Assembly: GCA_900542165.1 (NCBI GenBank)
Contig: UQMM01000016.1
Location: 1-47,877, forward strand
Length of the DNA: 47,877 bases
Reading direction: 5' to 3'
Source of the DNA: an uncultured Collinsella sp.
GTDB lineage: Bacteria > Actinomycetota > Coriobacteriia > Coriobacteriales > Coriobacteriaceae
In this document: positions 25,455 to 33,166 of the stretch, piece after piece
How positions within the stretch are numbered: the stretch's first letter is position 1
Layout: each line of letters starts with the position of its first letter
Position numbers and translations under genes: made by a program
Notes under the pieces: model-generated
Seen by the model: the letters and a program-made list of their open reading frames with translations, nothing else
What the model was told of the DNA's origin: nothing
Database searches by the model: none

Positions 25455-25545
25455 GGTTTCTGCGCTTGCACAGGCGGGGAGTCTCCCCTATAATTTCCTT
25501 CGCTTTGGGACACGCAAGGTTTAGACCTTAGCTGCTCAACACCTT

Positions 25546-25622
25546 CGGGACGTGGCGCAGTTTGGTAGCGCGCCTGCTTTGGGAGCAGGATGTCGCAGGT
25601 TCAAATCCTGTCGTCCCGACCA
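25546..25622 (+). tRNA. tRNA-Pro (TGG)
   Basis: A 77-nt cloverleaf including CCA: acceptor CGGGACG/CGTCCCG, anticodon stem CCTGC/GCAGG with loop TTTGGGA (anticodon TGG at 25580-25582), T-arm with GTTCAAATC, and an encoded CCA end. The terminal C1 pairs with G72, as is characteristic of bacterial tRNA-Pro. Confidence 0.96.
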
Positions 25623-25628
25623 TATCTT

Positions 25629-25702
25629 GCGGGCGTAGTTCAATGGTAGAACCCCAGCCTTCCAAGCTGATGACGCGGGTTCGATTCCCGTCGCCCGCTC
25701 CA
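25629..25702 (+). tRNA. tRNA-Gly (TCC)
   Basis: A 74-nt cloverleaf: acceptor GCGGGCG/CGCCCGC, D-arm TAGTTCAATGGTA, anticodon loop CTTCCAA (TCC), T-arm GGTTCGATTCC, with encoded CCA. It lies 6 nt after tRNA-Pro, in one transcript. Its last 18 bases recur as a direct repeat at 25886-25903. Confidence 0.96.
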
Positions 25703-25714
25703 TAGGATAGCTTT

Positions 25715-25752
25715 AACGGCTTTGGCTCCTTTTGGTGCCAGAGCCGTTTTCA
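25715..25752 (+). terminator. Terminator of the tRNA-Pro/tRNA-Gly transcript
   Basis: AACGGCTTTGGC / GCCAGAGCCGTT with a loop containing CCTTTT, followed by TTC. A diverged copy is at 25915-25952. Confidence 0.8.
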
Positions 25753-25762
25753 TTAGCGTGCC

Positions 25763-25897
25763 GGGCGACGGGAATCGAACTCGGCAGGGTGCGAAGCTGA
25801 GAAAATGCGTGAGCATTTTCCAGCGCAGCACGCAAGGGCCAATGGCCCGCAGCGAAACAAGGGTTTGCGAAGCAAACCCTTGGATTTCCCGTCGCCC
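25763..25897. repeat. Hairpin cluster bounded by inverted copies of the tRNA-Gly 3' end
   Basis: GGGCGACGGGAA (25763-25774) and TTCCCGTCGCCC (25886-25897) form a 12-bp inverted repeat. The left copy, extended to 25780, is the exact reverse complement of 18 bases of tRNA-Gly (25679-25696). Inside lie three perfect hairpins in a row: GAAAATGC-GTGA-GCATTTTC (25801-25820), GGGCC-AAT-GGCCC (25836-25848) and AGGGTTTGC-GAA-GCAAACCCT (25860-25880). Open frames here are antisense readings of tRNA sequence, not genes. Confidence 0.75.
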
Positions 25898-25903
25898 GCT
25901 CCA
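25886..25903 (+). repeat. Direct repeat of the tRNA-Gly 3' end (att-like scar or partial tRNA)
   Basis: Bases 25886-25903 repeat exactly the last 18 bases (including CCA) of tRNA-Gly at 25685-25702. The 5' part of the tRNA is missing from this copy. A terminator copy follows it, as one follows the real tRNA. Confidence 0.7.
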
Positions 25904-25914
25904 CAAGATAGATG

Positions 25915-25952
25915 AATGGCTCTGGTTCCTTTTGAGAATCAGAGCCATTTTC
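25915..25952 (+). terminator. Second, related terminator after the partial tRNA-Gly copy
   Basis: AATGGCTCTG / CAGAGCCATT, loop containing CCTTTT, followed by TTC. It is clearly homologous to the terminator at 25715-25752, so the tRNA 3' end and terminator were duplicated together. Confidence 0.75.
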
Positions 25953-25980
25953 ATATACATGCCGGGACCCCACATCCCCT

Positions 25981-26420
25981 CCTAAGTTGCGCTGAAATAC
26001 GGACTGTTTTTTGGCTTTTGCGAACCTATTGAAGGCCGGGGTAGCTAATTTGGGATGGGGCTTTTTTGACTACTCTAGCGATCGGCTGGCAAATGTGGTC
26101 AAAAAGCTCTGTTCCAAAATGATTGGTCTGGTGTTGAGCCACGAAAGCGGCCCATCTACTACGTTTGGCCCGCGGGGGTCGACCATAGCAGCATTTTTGG
26201 AAAATCTGCAAGCCGTCTACCAGCGGTTTTGATTTTTCGGATTTCGGTATGGTCGAGGGTATTCGGTTAAATGTAGTAAATAGGCCCATTTCGTGGCGAA
26301 CAGTAGGATTAGCGGTCCAAGGCTGCCGGTTTCGGATGGCCAACCTGGAAGTTGCGGTGGATTAGTTCCTAAAAGGCCTATGGAAGCTTGAAAACAGGAA
26401 CTATTTCACCGCAACTTAGG
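25981..26420. repeat. 440-bp lower-GC element bounded by family B inverted repeats
   Basis: The left end (CCTAAGTTGCGCTGAAATAC...) and right end (...TATTTCACCGCAACTTAGG) are inverted copies of the family B arm at 8728-8798, with mismatches. The right end is also one arm of a complete local hairpin (26349-26370 with 26396-26417), so the left end may be a decayed copy. The interior (26040-26340) is AT-richer than its surroundings. A 105-codon minus-strand frame (26026-26343) crosses it, but it has no recognised domain, so I do not call it a gene. It could be a small non-autonomous repeat element. Confidence 0.5.
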
Positions 26421-26431
26421 GTGGGATGGGG

Positions 26432-26887
26432 TTAGCTGCGGGATTGGTGGCGGAGCTTGTCGATGGTGGCGTCGGTGCTGTGGCTGCGGGCGTCGGCTGC
26501 GGTTTGGCGCTTGCGGCGGTAATCGATCATCCCTTGGATGATGGGCTTGCCAAAGCTCACGACATCATCGTTGTAGATGGCGGTTCGGGCTGCGAGGAGG
26601 CAGTCGCTAAAGTCCATATGCGTTTTGCCAAAGAGTTTGACGGCAAGGGCGACAACGGTGGGCTCGTCGACCATGACGTCATCGAGCAGCCTTTTCATGG
26701 CCGCAGCAATCTCAACGCGGGGAACCTTATAGACGTCGCGCAGCGTGACCACGACGCGCGTGATGATTTCGGGGTAGACACGAGCGGTGCGCGTGGCGAT
26801 GACCTTGGCGGCGCGCGGTGACAGGACCTCGTCGTCGTCGAGCAGATAGCGAAGGATGACGGTCTCGTCGATGATGGTGCTACTCAT
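26432..26887 (-). CDS. PIN-domain-like toxin of a toxin-antitoxin pair
   Basis: A 151-aa protein with the layout of a PIN-domain ribonuclease toxin: IIDETVILRYLLDDDE at the N-terminus (first acidic residue, followed by DET where D-x-N is usual), a central acidic region, and DFSDCLLAARTAI plus VVSFGKP near residues 92-115, like the D-x-x-D / F-D strand of PIN proteins. It would cleave RNA in the cytoplasm unless bound by the upstream antitoxin. Its ATG lies inside the 3' end of the antitoxin gene (8-base overlap). The Arg- and Thr-rich C-terminal tail is not part of the fold. Confidence 0.7.
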   Translation of the reverse strand: MSSTIIDETVILRYLLDDDEVLSPRAAKVIATRTARVYPEIITRVVVTLRDVYKVPRVEIAAAMKRLLDDVMVDEPTVVALAVKLFGKTHMDFSDCLLAARTAIYNDDVVSFGKPIIQGMIDYRRKRQTAADARSHSTDATIDKLRHQSRS

Positions 26888-27203
26888 GGATATCTACTTC
26901 CTCGGGGCCCAAAATCGAATCGTCACTTTCTGTGGCAAGGTATTCAATCCAGGCATTGCGCTCCTCGGAGCGGCGATTGGGGTCACCATATGCTTTGAGC
27001 GATCCATAGGCGGCGGTGCCGTCCTTTGAGCGCACGGCGACCGGCTGAAAGGGGAGCTTGCGCATCAAAATGCTCTGCGCGACAAAAAGACGGACGGCCT
27101 CGGCGAGCGATGTGCCCATGGCGTCGTAGAGACGTTCGGCATGCTGCTTGTCTTCCTCGCGAATGCGCACCTGCAGGATGGCTCGTTTTTGAGTCGATGA
27201 CAT
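26880..27203 (-). CDS. RelB/DinJ-type antitoxin
   Basis: A 107-aa protein beginning MSSTQKRAILQVRIREEDKQHAERLYDAMGTSLAEAVRLF, a ribbon-helix-helix segment of the RelB/DinJ type that binds DNA as a dimer; the C-terminal half (SEERNAWIEYLATESDD) would wrap the toxin. The start at 27203 follows AAGGGGG. The reading frame extends 22 codons further up without a ribosome site. RelB/DinJ antitoxins usually pair with RelE/YafQ toxins; pairing with a PIN-like toxin is less usual. Confidence 0.7.
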   Translation of the reverse strand: MSSTQKRAILQVRIREEDKQHAERLYDAMGTSLAEAVRLFVAQSILMRKLPFQPVAVRSKDGTAAYGSLKAYGDPNRRSEERNAWIEYLATESDDSILGPEEVDIHE

Positions 27204-27551
27204 CACTGGCCCCCTTAATGAGCGGGCAATATAGTCGGTCAAATGCGGCATGTGCCGATACTTGAGCATCTTATAACGATTACTTTATTTCGCTCAAGTA
27301 AATAACCATTAACATGTATACAAGCGTAATACATCCAAAATGAGAGTGCGTAAAAATCTCTGAGGCGTACGCATGTAATACACTCACCTTTATAGCCTCT
27401 AGAGAATAATTCCAACCTGCCAAAACCCCTGCAATACACCCGTATTGCAGGGCCTATGCTCAAGTTTGCCCCCTGCAACTGCGTATATTTAACCTGTATA
27501 TCGTTGGAGGAATTCTATCGAAGTGCCTGTTTCGCCGCATGCACTCGATAC
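27204..27551. promoter_or_regulatory. AT-rich control region between the toxin-antitoxin pair and the formate operon
   Basis: About 350 bases with no gene. It holds CGGCA-tg-TGCCG (27246-27257) and ACTTGAGC / GCTCAAGT (27260-27267 and 27292-27299), both near the expected antitoxin promoter and good operator candidates, and a perfect 11-bp hairpin CCCTGCAATAC / GTATTGCAGGG (27427-27437 and 27442-27452). No sigma-54 -24/-12 pair was found, unlike the enterobacterial formate regulon. I cannot assign the plus-strand promoter. Confidence 0.5.
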
Positions 27552-27606
27552 GCCGATGCCGGACCACGGGCGGTCCGGGGCAACGTCGGCAGGGTCTCTC
27601 CGGCAT
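27552..27606 (+). promoter_or_regulatory. Structured leader RNA upstream of the HydN-like gene
   Basis: Two mutually exclusive folds are possible. In one, CCGGACC (27559-27565) pairs with GGTCCGG (27572-27578) inside GCCGA/TCGGC (27552-27556 with 27586-27590). In the other, ATGCCGG (27556-27562) pairs with CCGGCAT (27600-27606), about 8 nt before the AGGAGGG ribosome site. That is the layout of a translational switch. It matches no riboswitch class I can name with confidence; a molybdenum-cofactor RNA is one thing to test. Confidence 0.35.
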
Positions 27607-27630
27607 GGGATTCAGGAGGGAGTGAACAAC

Positions 27631-28149
27631 ATGGGCAATAAACGAGTCGTAGCCGATTCCTCGCGCTGCATTGGGTGCCAAACCTGTATGGCGGCGTGCA
27701 TCGAGGCACACGATATTCCCGGCAACATCGCCGCACCTCGCTTGCGCGTAACGCGCACCTACGAGATTTCCGCGCCGGTGGCATGTCACCACTGCGAGGA
27801 CGCTCCGTGCGCCAAGGCCTGCCCTACGGGCGCCTTGTTCTTTGATCCAAAGAACCATCGTATCGGCGTCAACGAGGACAACTGCATCGGCTGCAAGAGC
27901 TGCGCCATGGCATGCCCCTTTGGCGCCGTGAGCGTGGCGACCACGCAGGTTCCGGTCTTGATGGGCGACGTTCGCGTGGGTTCGCAGACCAAGAGCTTCG
28001 TGCTCAAGTGCGACCTGTGCGTGGACCGTCCCGGCGGTCCGGCGTGTGCCGAGGCGTGCCCGACCAAGGGCCTCACCCTGGTTGACGAGGAGCGCCTGGC
28101 AGAACTGACTGCCGAGCGTGCCCGCGCCACCATCGAAAACGAGGCGTAA
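27631..28149 (+). CDS. hydN: HydN/HycB-like ferredoxin subunit for formate dehydrogenase
   Basis: A 172-aa electron carrier with the motifs for four [4Fe-4S] clusters: CIGCQTCMAAC, CHHCEDAPCAKAC, CIGCKSCAMAC and CDLCVDRPGGPACAEAC. This is the HydN/HycB/FdhB-type layout. It lies 75 nt upstream of fdhF, so it most likely passes electrons from formate dehydrogenase to the hydrogenase. ATG 27631 follows AGGAGGG with a spacing of 9-10 nt. HyfA, later in the operon, is a second protein of this kind. Confidence 0.9.
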   Translation: MGNKRVVADSSRCIGCQTCMAACIEAHDIPGNIAAPRLRVTRTYEISAPVACHHCEDAPCAKACPTGALFFDPKNHRIGVNEDNCIGCKSCAMACPFGAVSVATTQVPVLMGDVRVGSQTKSFVLKCDLCVDRPGGPACAEACPTKGLTLVDEERLAELTAERARATIENEA

Positions 28150-28224
28150 GCGTTGGGGCGACAGGCCCAATGATTGTCAAATAAGTACCGAGTAATCGGT
28201 AGCAGAAAAAGGAAGGAGGGTGTC

Positions 28225-30447
28225 ATGGAGAAGCATAAAGTGATCTGCCCGTACTGCGGCGCCGGTTGCCAGTTTAACCTCCTGGTCCAAAACGGCCAGG
28301 TCGTGGGTACCGAACCGCTCAACGGCATCACCAATCAGGGCGAGCTGTGCCTTAAGGGCATGAGCGGCTACGACTTCATCAACGACACCAAGATCTTGAC
28401 TCCTCGCGTACTGCACCCGATGATCCGCCGCACTAAGGGCGCGGATCTTGAGCGCGTAAGCTGGGACGAGGCACTGGATTTCACCGCATCTAAGATGCAG
28501 GCCATAATTGACGAATATGGTCCTAACGCTGTCATGACCACTGGCTCTTCGCGAGGCGGCGGCAATGAGGCGAACTACGTCATGCAGAAGTTTACGCGTG
28601 CGTGCATCGGCACCCACAGCGTGGACAACTGCGCCCGTACTTGACACGGCCCTACTGTCCTCGGTCTGATGGACACGGTTGGTTCAGGTTGCATGTCATG
28701 CTCCATCCCCGGTATGGAGGATGCGGGCTGCATTTTCCTCTTCGGCTATAACCCTGCCGATTCGCACCCCATCGTCGCAAGGCGTATCGTGCGAGCCAAA
28801 GAAAAGGGTTGCAAGATCATCGTCGCCGACCCGCGCCATATCGAAACCGCGCGTATCGCCGATCTCTACCTTCCGATCAAGAACGGTTGCAACGTTGCGT
28901 TCCTCAACGCCTTTGCCAACTGCTTGGTCAACGATGGCCTCTACGACAAGGAATTCGTCGCCGAGCACACGAACGGCTTTGACGAATGGTGGGAGACCAT
29001 CAAGAACTACACTCCCGAATCCGTACAGGACATCACGGGTGTCGAGCCCGCGTTGATCCACCAAGCTGCCGAGATGTACGCCACGGCGAAGCCCTCTGCC
29101 ATCATTGGCTGGGGTATGGGCGTATGCCAGCAGAAGCAGAACCTGAAGACGGTGCACACCATCGCCTCCATCGCCTGCGTTGCCGGCCAGATCGGCAAAC
29201 CCAACTCCGGCCTCGCGCCCGTGCGCGGTCAGAACAACGTCCAGGGCTCCTGCGATATGGGCATGCTGCCCAACCTGTACCCTGGCTACCAGAAAGTCAC
29301 TGACCCCGCAGTGCGTGCCAAGTTTGCCAAGGCTTGGGGCGTGCCCGAGGAAAAGCTCCCGCTCGAGGAGGGCTACAAGCTCACCGACCTGGGCCACCTG
29401 GTCGACGAGGGCAAGGTGCACTGCTTCTACAACTACGGCGAGGACCCGGTGCAGACCGAGCCCGATTCGGCCGGTATGCGCAAGACGCTCTCCGAGCTGG
29501 ATCTGTTCATTTGCCAGGACATCTTTATGACGCAGACGACCATGCTCGCCGACGTCATCCTGCCTGCCACCTCTTGGGGCGAGCACGAGGGTGTCTTTAC
29601 CGCATCCGACCGTAGCTTCCAGCACTTTGACGCGGCCGTTCCGCCCAAGGGCGAGTGCCGTCACGACTGGGAGATCTTCGCGGACCTGTCTACGCGTATG
29701 GGTTACCCCATGCACTACGACAACACCGAGCAGATCTGGAACGAGTGCATCAGCCTGTGCCCCAACTTTGTGGGCGCAACCTACGAGAAGATGGCTCCCG
29801 AGGGCGGTTACGCCCAGTGGCCGGTCAAGAGCACCGATGTGAACGACCACGGTACGCCCGACATGTTCGCTGGTGGCAAGTTCACCACCAAGGACGGCCG
29901 CGCCAACCTGATGGCGCACGACTGGGAGGCGCCCTCCGAGCTTCCCGACGATGAGTACCCGCTCATTCTGTGCACCGTTCGCGAGGTCGGTCACTACAGC
30001 TGCCGCTCGATGACTGGCAACTGCAAGACGCTGGCGCTGCTCGCCGACGAGCCCGGCTTTGTCCGCATGAATCCCGCGGACGCCGAGGCACGCGGCATCA
30101 AGAACGGCGACATCGTCTCGATTCACAGCCGCCGTGGCCAGGTATACAGCCGCGCCGACGTGAGCGACCGCATCAACAAGGGCACGGTCTATATGACCTA
30201 CCAGTGGTGGATCGGCAAGTGCAACGAGCTGACCATTCACAAGGTCGACCCGGTCTCGCATACGCCCGAGGACAAGTTCTCCGCCTGCCAGGTCGACGCT
30301 ATCGCCGACCAGGTCTGGGCTGAGGGCGAGGTGGAGCGTCAGTACACCGAGCTCAAGCAGGCTCTGGTGGACGCCGCCGCTCCCCAGGACGTTGAGCCCG
30401 GCGCCGCCAAGTTCGATGACGAGACGCACGTGAACCAAATCGTGTAG
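28225..30447 (+). CDS. fdhF: Selenocysteine-containing formate dehydrogenase H (in-frame TGA)
   Basis: A 740-aa molybdopterin enzyme that oxidises formate to CO2, the formate-oxidising part of formate hydrogenlyase. Cys8, Cys11, Cys15 and Cys42 bind the [4Fe-4S] cluster at the same residue numbers as in E. coli FdhF. TGA at 28642-28644 encodes Sec140, again the E. coli number, in NCART-U-HGPTVLGL; the reading frame continues unchanged to 30447. Later motifs include IIVADPRHIETA, the NNVQGSCDMGMLPNLYPGY segment and a C-terminal cofactor-binding domain. ATG 28225 follows GGAAGGAGGG. A reader that treats TGA as a stop will split it into two pieces (156 and 592 aa). Confidence 0.97.
28645..28681 (+). 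promoter_or_regulatory. Predicted SECIS element of fdhF
   Basis: TGTCC (28656-28660) pairs with GGACA (28671-28675), closing a TCGGTCTGAT loop that contains the GGU signal. It lies about 12-32 nt after the TGA, the distance expected for SelB-dependent readthrough. Confidence 0.75.
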
Positions 30448-30468
30448 TCCCGTTCTCGTTGGCTTTTT

Positions 30469-30511
30469 GGGCCGGGCGTCCCGTACGTTCGGGAGCCCGG
30501 CCCGTTATTTT
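30469..30511 (+). terminator. Strong hairpin between fdhF and hyfA
   Basis: GGGCCGGGCGTCCCG (30469-30483) pairs with CGGGAGCCCGGCCC (30490-30503) around TACGTT, followed by GTTATTTTG. The T tract is short, so it may be partial. It separates hydN-fdhF from the hyf genes. Confidence 0.75.
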
Positions 30512-30525
30512 GAAAGGAAGTGGGG

Positions 30526-31143
30526 ATGAACCGCTTCATCGACATCAACCCGGAGAGGTGCATCGGCTGCGGAACATGCCAGTCCGCCTGTGCCGACGCC
30601 CACCGGATGCAGGGTCTTCAGGATACGCCGCGCTTGGCGCTCGTGAAGACCGGCGGTATTTCGGCCGCCCTTGCCTGCCACCATTGCGAGGGTGCCCCCT
30701 GCGCCGAGGTTTGCCCGGTGAATGCCATCGAGCACGATGGCGATCGCATCCACGTCAAGGAGCAGGAGTGCATCGGGTGCAGGCTGTGCGCCATCGCGTG
30801 CCCCTTCGGAGCCATCCATCCCGATGGCACGTCTATCGCCGGTGTCGCAGGCATGTGCGACCCGACGCCTTCGTATCCTAAGTCCCTGAGCAGCCTGCTT
30901 ACGTGGGCTCCTGGTCAGTACACCTGCGCTGTCAAGTGCGACCTGTGCGCATTCGATCCGGACGGCCCGCATTGTGTGGCGGCGTGCCCTACCAAGGCGC
31001 TGACCGTCATGGGTGGCGCGGCCGATCGCGAGCTCGACGAGGCCAAGCGCCTGCGCTCGATCGAAAACGGTCCGGTCGTCGACGTTACCGCTGTGGCCCA
31101 GGGCCTGTCCGAGAAAGCAGAAGGGAGCGTAAACAATGGATAG
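30526..31143 (+). CDS. hyfA: Hydrogenase-4 ferredoxin subunit HyfA
   Basis: A 205-aa protein with motifs for four [4Fe-4S] clusters (CIGCGTCQSAC, CHHCEGAPCAEVC, CIGCRLCAIAC, and CDLC with CVAAC). A longer linker before the last motif (around residues 105-140) distinguishes it from the HydN-like protein. It matches HyfA/HycB, which links FdhF to the hydrogenase core. The start at ATG 30526 follows GAAAGGAAG. It overlaps hyfB by 8 nt. Position as first gene, with hyfB-I following in the E. coli hyf order, supports the name. Confidence 0.9.
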   Translation: MNRFIDINPERCIGCGTCQSACADAHRMQGLQDTPRLALVKTGGISAALACHHCEGAPCAEVCPVNAIEHDGDRIHVKEQECIGCRLCAIACPFGAIHPDGTSIAGVAGMCDPTPSYPKSLSSLLTWAPGQYTCAVKCDLCAFDPDGPHCVAACPTKALTVMGGAADRELDEAKRLRSIENGPVVDVTAVAQGLSEKAEGSVNNG

Positions 31144-33154
31144 CATGACGCTGTTTATCGCATCGCTTGCCGTCTCGTGCATCGGTGCGCTCGCCTCGGT
31201 TCTGCTGATCAAGGCCGATAACGCCGCCAAGACCGCCGGCTGCCTAATCGGCGCCGTCGCCGCGGTGCTTTCGTTTGTGGCCGGTATCCAGGCCGTGCTG
31301 GGCGATGTCACGTCGGTCGACACCATCGTGTTCTTCCCGTTTGCCCATTTCCAGCTGCTGCTCAACCAGCTGTCCGGCCTGTTCGTGGCGCTCATCTCGG
31401 TGCTCGCTTTTGCCGGCTCGATCTACGGTCTCAACTACTTTGATGAGTACCCGGGCAAAAAGGGCCGCGCCGGCTTCTTCTTTAACACCTTTGTGGCGTC
31501 CATGATGCTCGTCATCACCGCCGACAACGTGTTTTGGTTCCTGGTCGCCTTTGAGCTCATGTCGCTGACCTCGTACTTCCTGGTCGTGATCGAGGAGAAC
31601 GAGAACTCCATCCATGGCGGTTGGCTCTACTTTGTGATCGCGCACGTGGGCTTTGTGCTCATCATGGCGAGCTTCCTCACCATGACCAACTTCGCCGGTG
31701 GCTCGTTTGCCTTTGCGGATTTCCGCGCTACGCAGTTTAGCCCCGCGGTCGCATCCGTGTGCTTTGTGCTCGCCTTCTTTGGCTTTGGCGCCAAGGCCGG
31801 TATCATCCCGCTGCACGGCTGGCTGCCCAAGGCGCATCCCGAGGCGCCGTCCAACGTGTCGGCCCTCATGTCCGGCGGCATGATCAAGATCGGTATCTTC
31901 GGCATCCTCAAGGTGGGCCTCGACCTGCTCTCCGCCTCGGGCGTTCAGGTCTGGTGGGGCCTTATGGTCATGGTCTTCGGTGCGATCTCGTCGGTCCTCG
32001 GCGTGGCCTTCGCCCTGCAGGAGCATGACATCAAGCGCCTGCTGGCCTATCACTCCGTCGAGAACATCGGCATCATTCTGCTCGGCGTCGGCGCCTCCAT
32101 GGCCGCTATGGCGCTCAACTCGGTCGGCATCGCCGTCCTGGCTCTGATGGCCGCCCTCTACCACACGTTTAACCACGCGATGTTTAAGGGCGAGCTGTTC
32201 TTGGGCGCCGGTGCGCTGCTGTACTCCACGGGTACGCGCAATATGGAGAAGATGGGCGGCCTGTTCCGTCGTATGCCGGCTACGGCCATCTGCTTCCTTA
32301 TTGGCGCGCTTGCCATCTCGGCCATCCCGCCCTTCAACGGCTTTGTGTCCGAGTGGTTTACCTACCAGTCGCTCTTTAACGCTGCCATGCAGGGCGACAA
32401 GGCCGTCATGATCGTGGCCGTGTTCGCTGCCGTCGCGCTTGCCATTACCGGCGCGCTGGCTGTCACATGCTTCGTCAAGGCCTATGGCGTCTCCTTTGCC
32501 TCCGCGCCCCGCTCCGAGGCCGCGGCCAATGCCAAGGAGGTTCCCGCCCCCATGGTGTTTGCGCAGGGCCTGCTCGCGGCCATCTGCGTCGTGCTGGGCA
32601 TTGGCGCTCCCGTGATCGCGCCCGTGCTGGTCGATGTCGCTGCGTCCGTGCTGCATCCGTACGGTGGCGTGTTTGCCGCCGAGGGCATGGAGCTCATGAA
32701 CCAGTACTCCGGCGCTGCCACCTCCACGCCCGCGATCGCTATTGCGCTCGTGGTGCTCGTCGGCCTTGCCTGCGGTTATCGCAAGCTCAAGACCGTCGGC
32801 AAGGTGCAGAAGTCCCAGCCGTGGGCATGCGGCTATGCTCCCAACGAGCATATGCCCGTCGTGGCCACGACCTTTGCCTCCGAGGTGTCCTGGTTTATGC
32901 AGCCGCTCTACACGCTGCGCGACCGCTGCACGGCCGTCTGCTGGTCCATCGCGCACTTCTTCCAGAAGCTCACCGGTGTGGCCGAGGCTGTGGAGCCCGT
33001 ACCCGACAAGGTTCTCGTCGATGCCCCGCATAAGGGTGTCGAGAAGCTCGCCGACCTCGCGACTAAGCTCGAGGGCGGCAACTACAGCATCTATATCTGC
33101 TACATCGTCGCGGCACTCGTGGTGTTCCTCGTGCTCGCCGTGCAAATGGGTTAA
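31136..33154 (+). CDS. hyfB: Hydrogenase-4 membrane subunit HyfB (antiporter-like)
   Basis: A 672-aa membrane protein of the NuoL/MrpA antiporter superfamily (E. coli HyfB is 672 aa). About 15-16 hydrophobic helices; FELMSLTSYFLVV carries the glutamate in TM5, and GFGAKAGIIPLHGWLPKAHPEAPSNVSALMSG is the typical conserved segment with the channel lysine. It probably takes part in proton or Na+ pumping driven by H2 evolution. The final roughly 100 residues form a soluble loop plus a last helix. It overlaps hyfA and is 12 nt upstream of hyfC. Confidence 0.93.
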   Translation: MDSMTLFIASLAVSCIGALASVLLIKADNAAKTAGCLIGAVAAVLSFVAGIQAVLGDVTSVDTIVFFPFAHFQLLLNQLSGLFVALISVLAFAGSIYGLNYFDEYPGKKGRAGFFFNTFVASMMLVITADNVFWFLVAFELMSLTSYFLVVIEENENSIHGGWLYFVIAHVGFVLIMASFLTMTNFAGGSFAFADFRATQFSPAVASVCFVLAFFGFGAKAGIIPLHGWLPKAHPEAPSNVSALMSGGMIKIGIFGILKVGLDLLSASGVQVWWGLMVMVFGAISSVLGVAFALQEHDIKRLLAYHSVENIGIILLGVGASMAAMALNSVGIAVLALMAALYHTFNHAMFKGELFLGAGALLYSTGTRNMEKMGGLFRRMPATAICFLIGALAISAIPPFNGFVSEWFTYQSLFNAAMQGDKAVMIVAVFAAVALAITGALAVTCFVKAYGVSFASAPRSEAAANAKEVPAPMVFAQGLLAAICVVLGIGAPVIAPVLVDVAASVLHPYGGVFAAEGMELMNQYSGAATSTPAIAIALVVLVGLACGYRKLKTVGKVQKSQPWACGYAPNEHMPVVATTFASEVSWFMQPLYTLRDRCTAVCWSIAHFFQKLTGVAEAVEPVPDKVLVDAPHKGVEKLADLATKLEGGNYSIYICYIVAALVVFLVLAVQMG

Positions 33155-33166
33155 GGAGGGGAGAGC

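Noticed and set aside
25640..25985. Several open frames across tRNA-Gly and the hairpin cluster, both strands
   Set aside because: They translate tRNA and hairpin sequence (antisense tRNA readings of the SGRRESNPR type), a well-known annotation artefact.
26026..26343. 105-codon minus-strand frame in the family B bracketed element
   Set aside because: No recognised domain and no convincing ribosome site; the region is better described as a repeat element.
28669..30447. A separate 592-aa formate dehydrogenase gene starting after the TGA
   Set aside because: It is the C-terminal part of fdhF; TGA at 28642 lies exactly at the Sec140 position and a SECIS hairpin follows.
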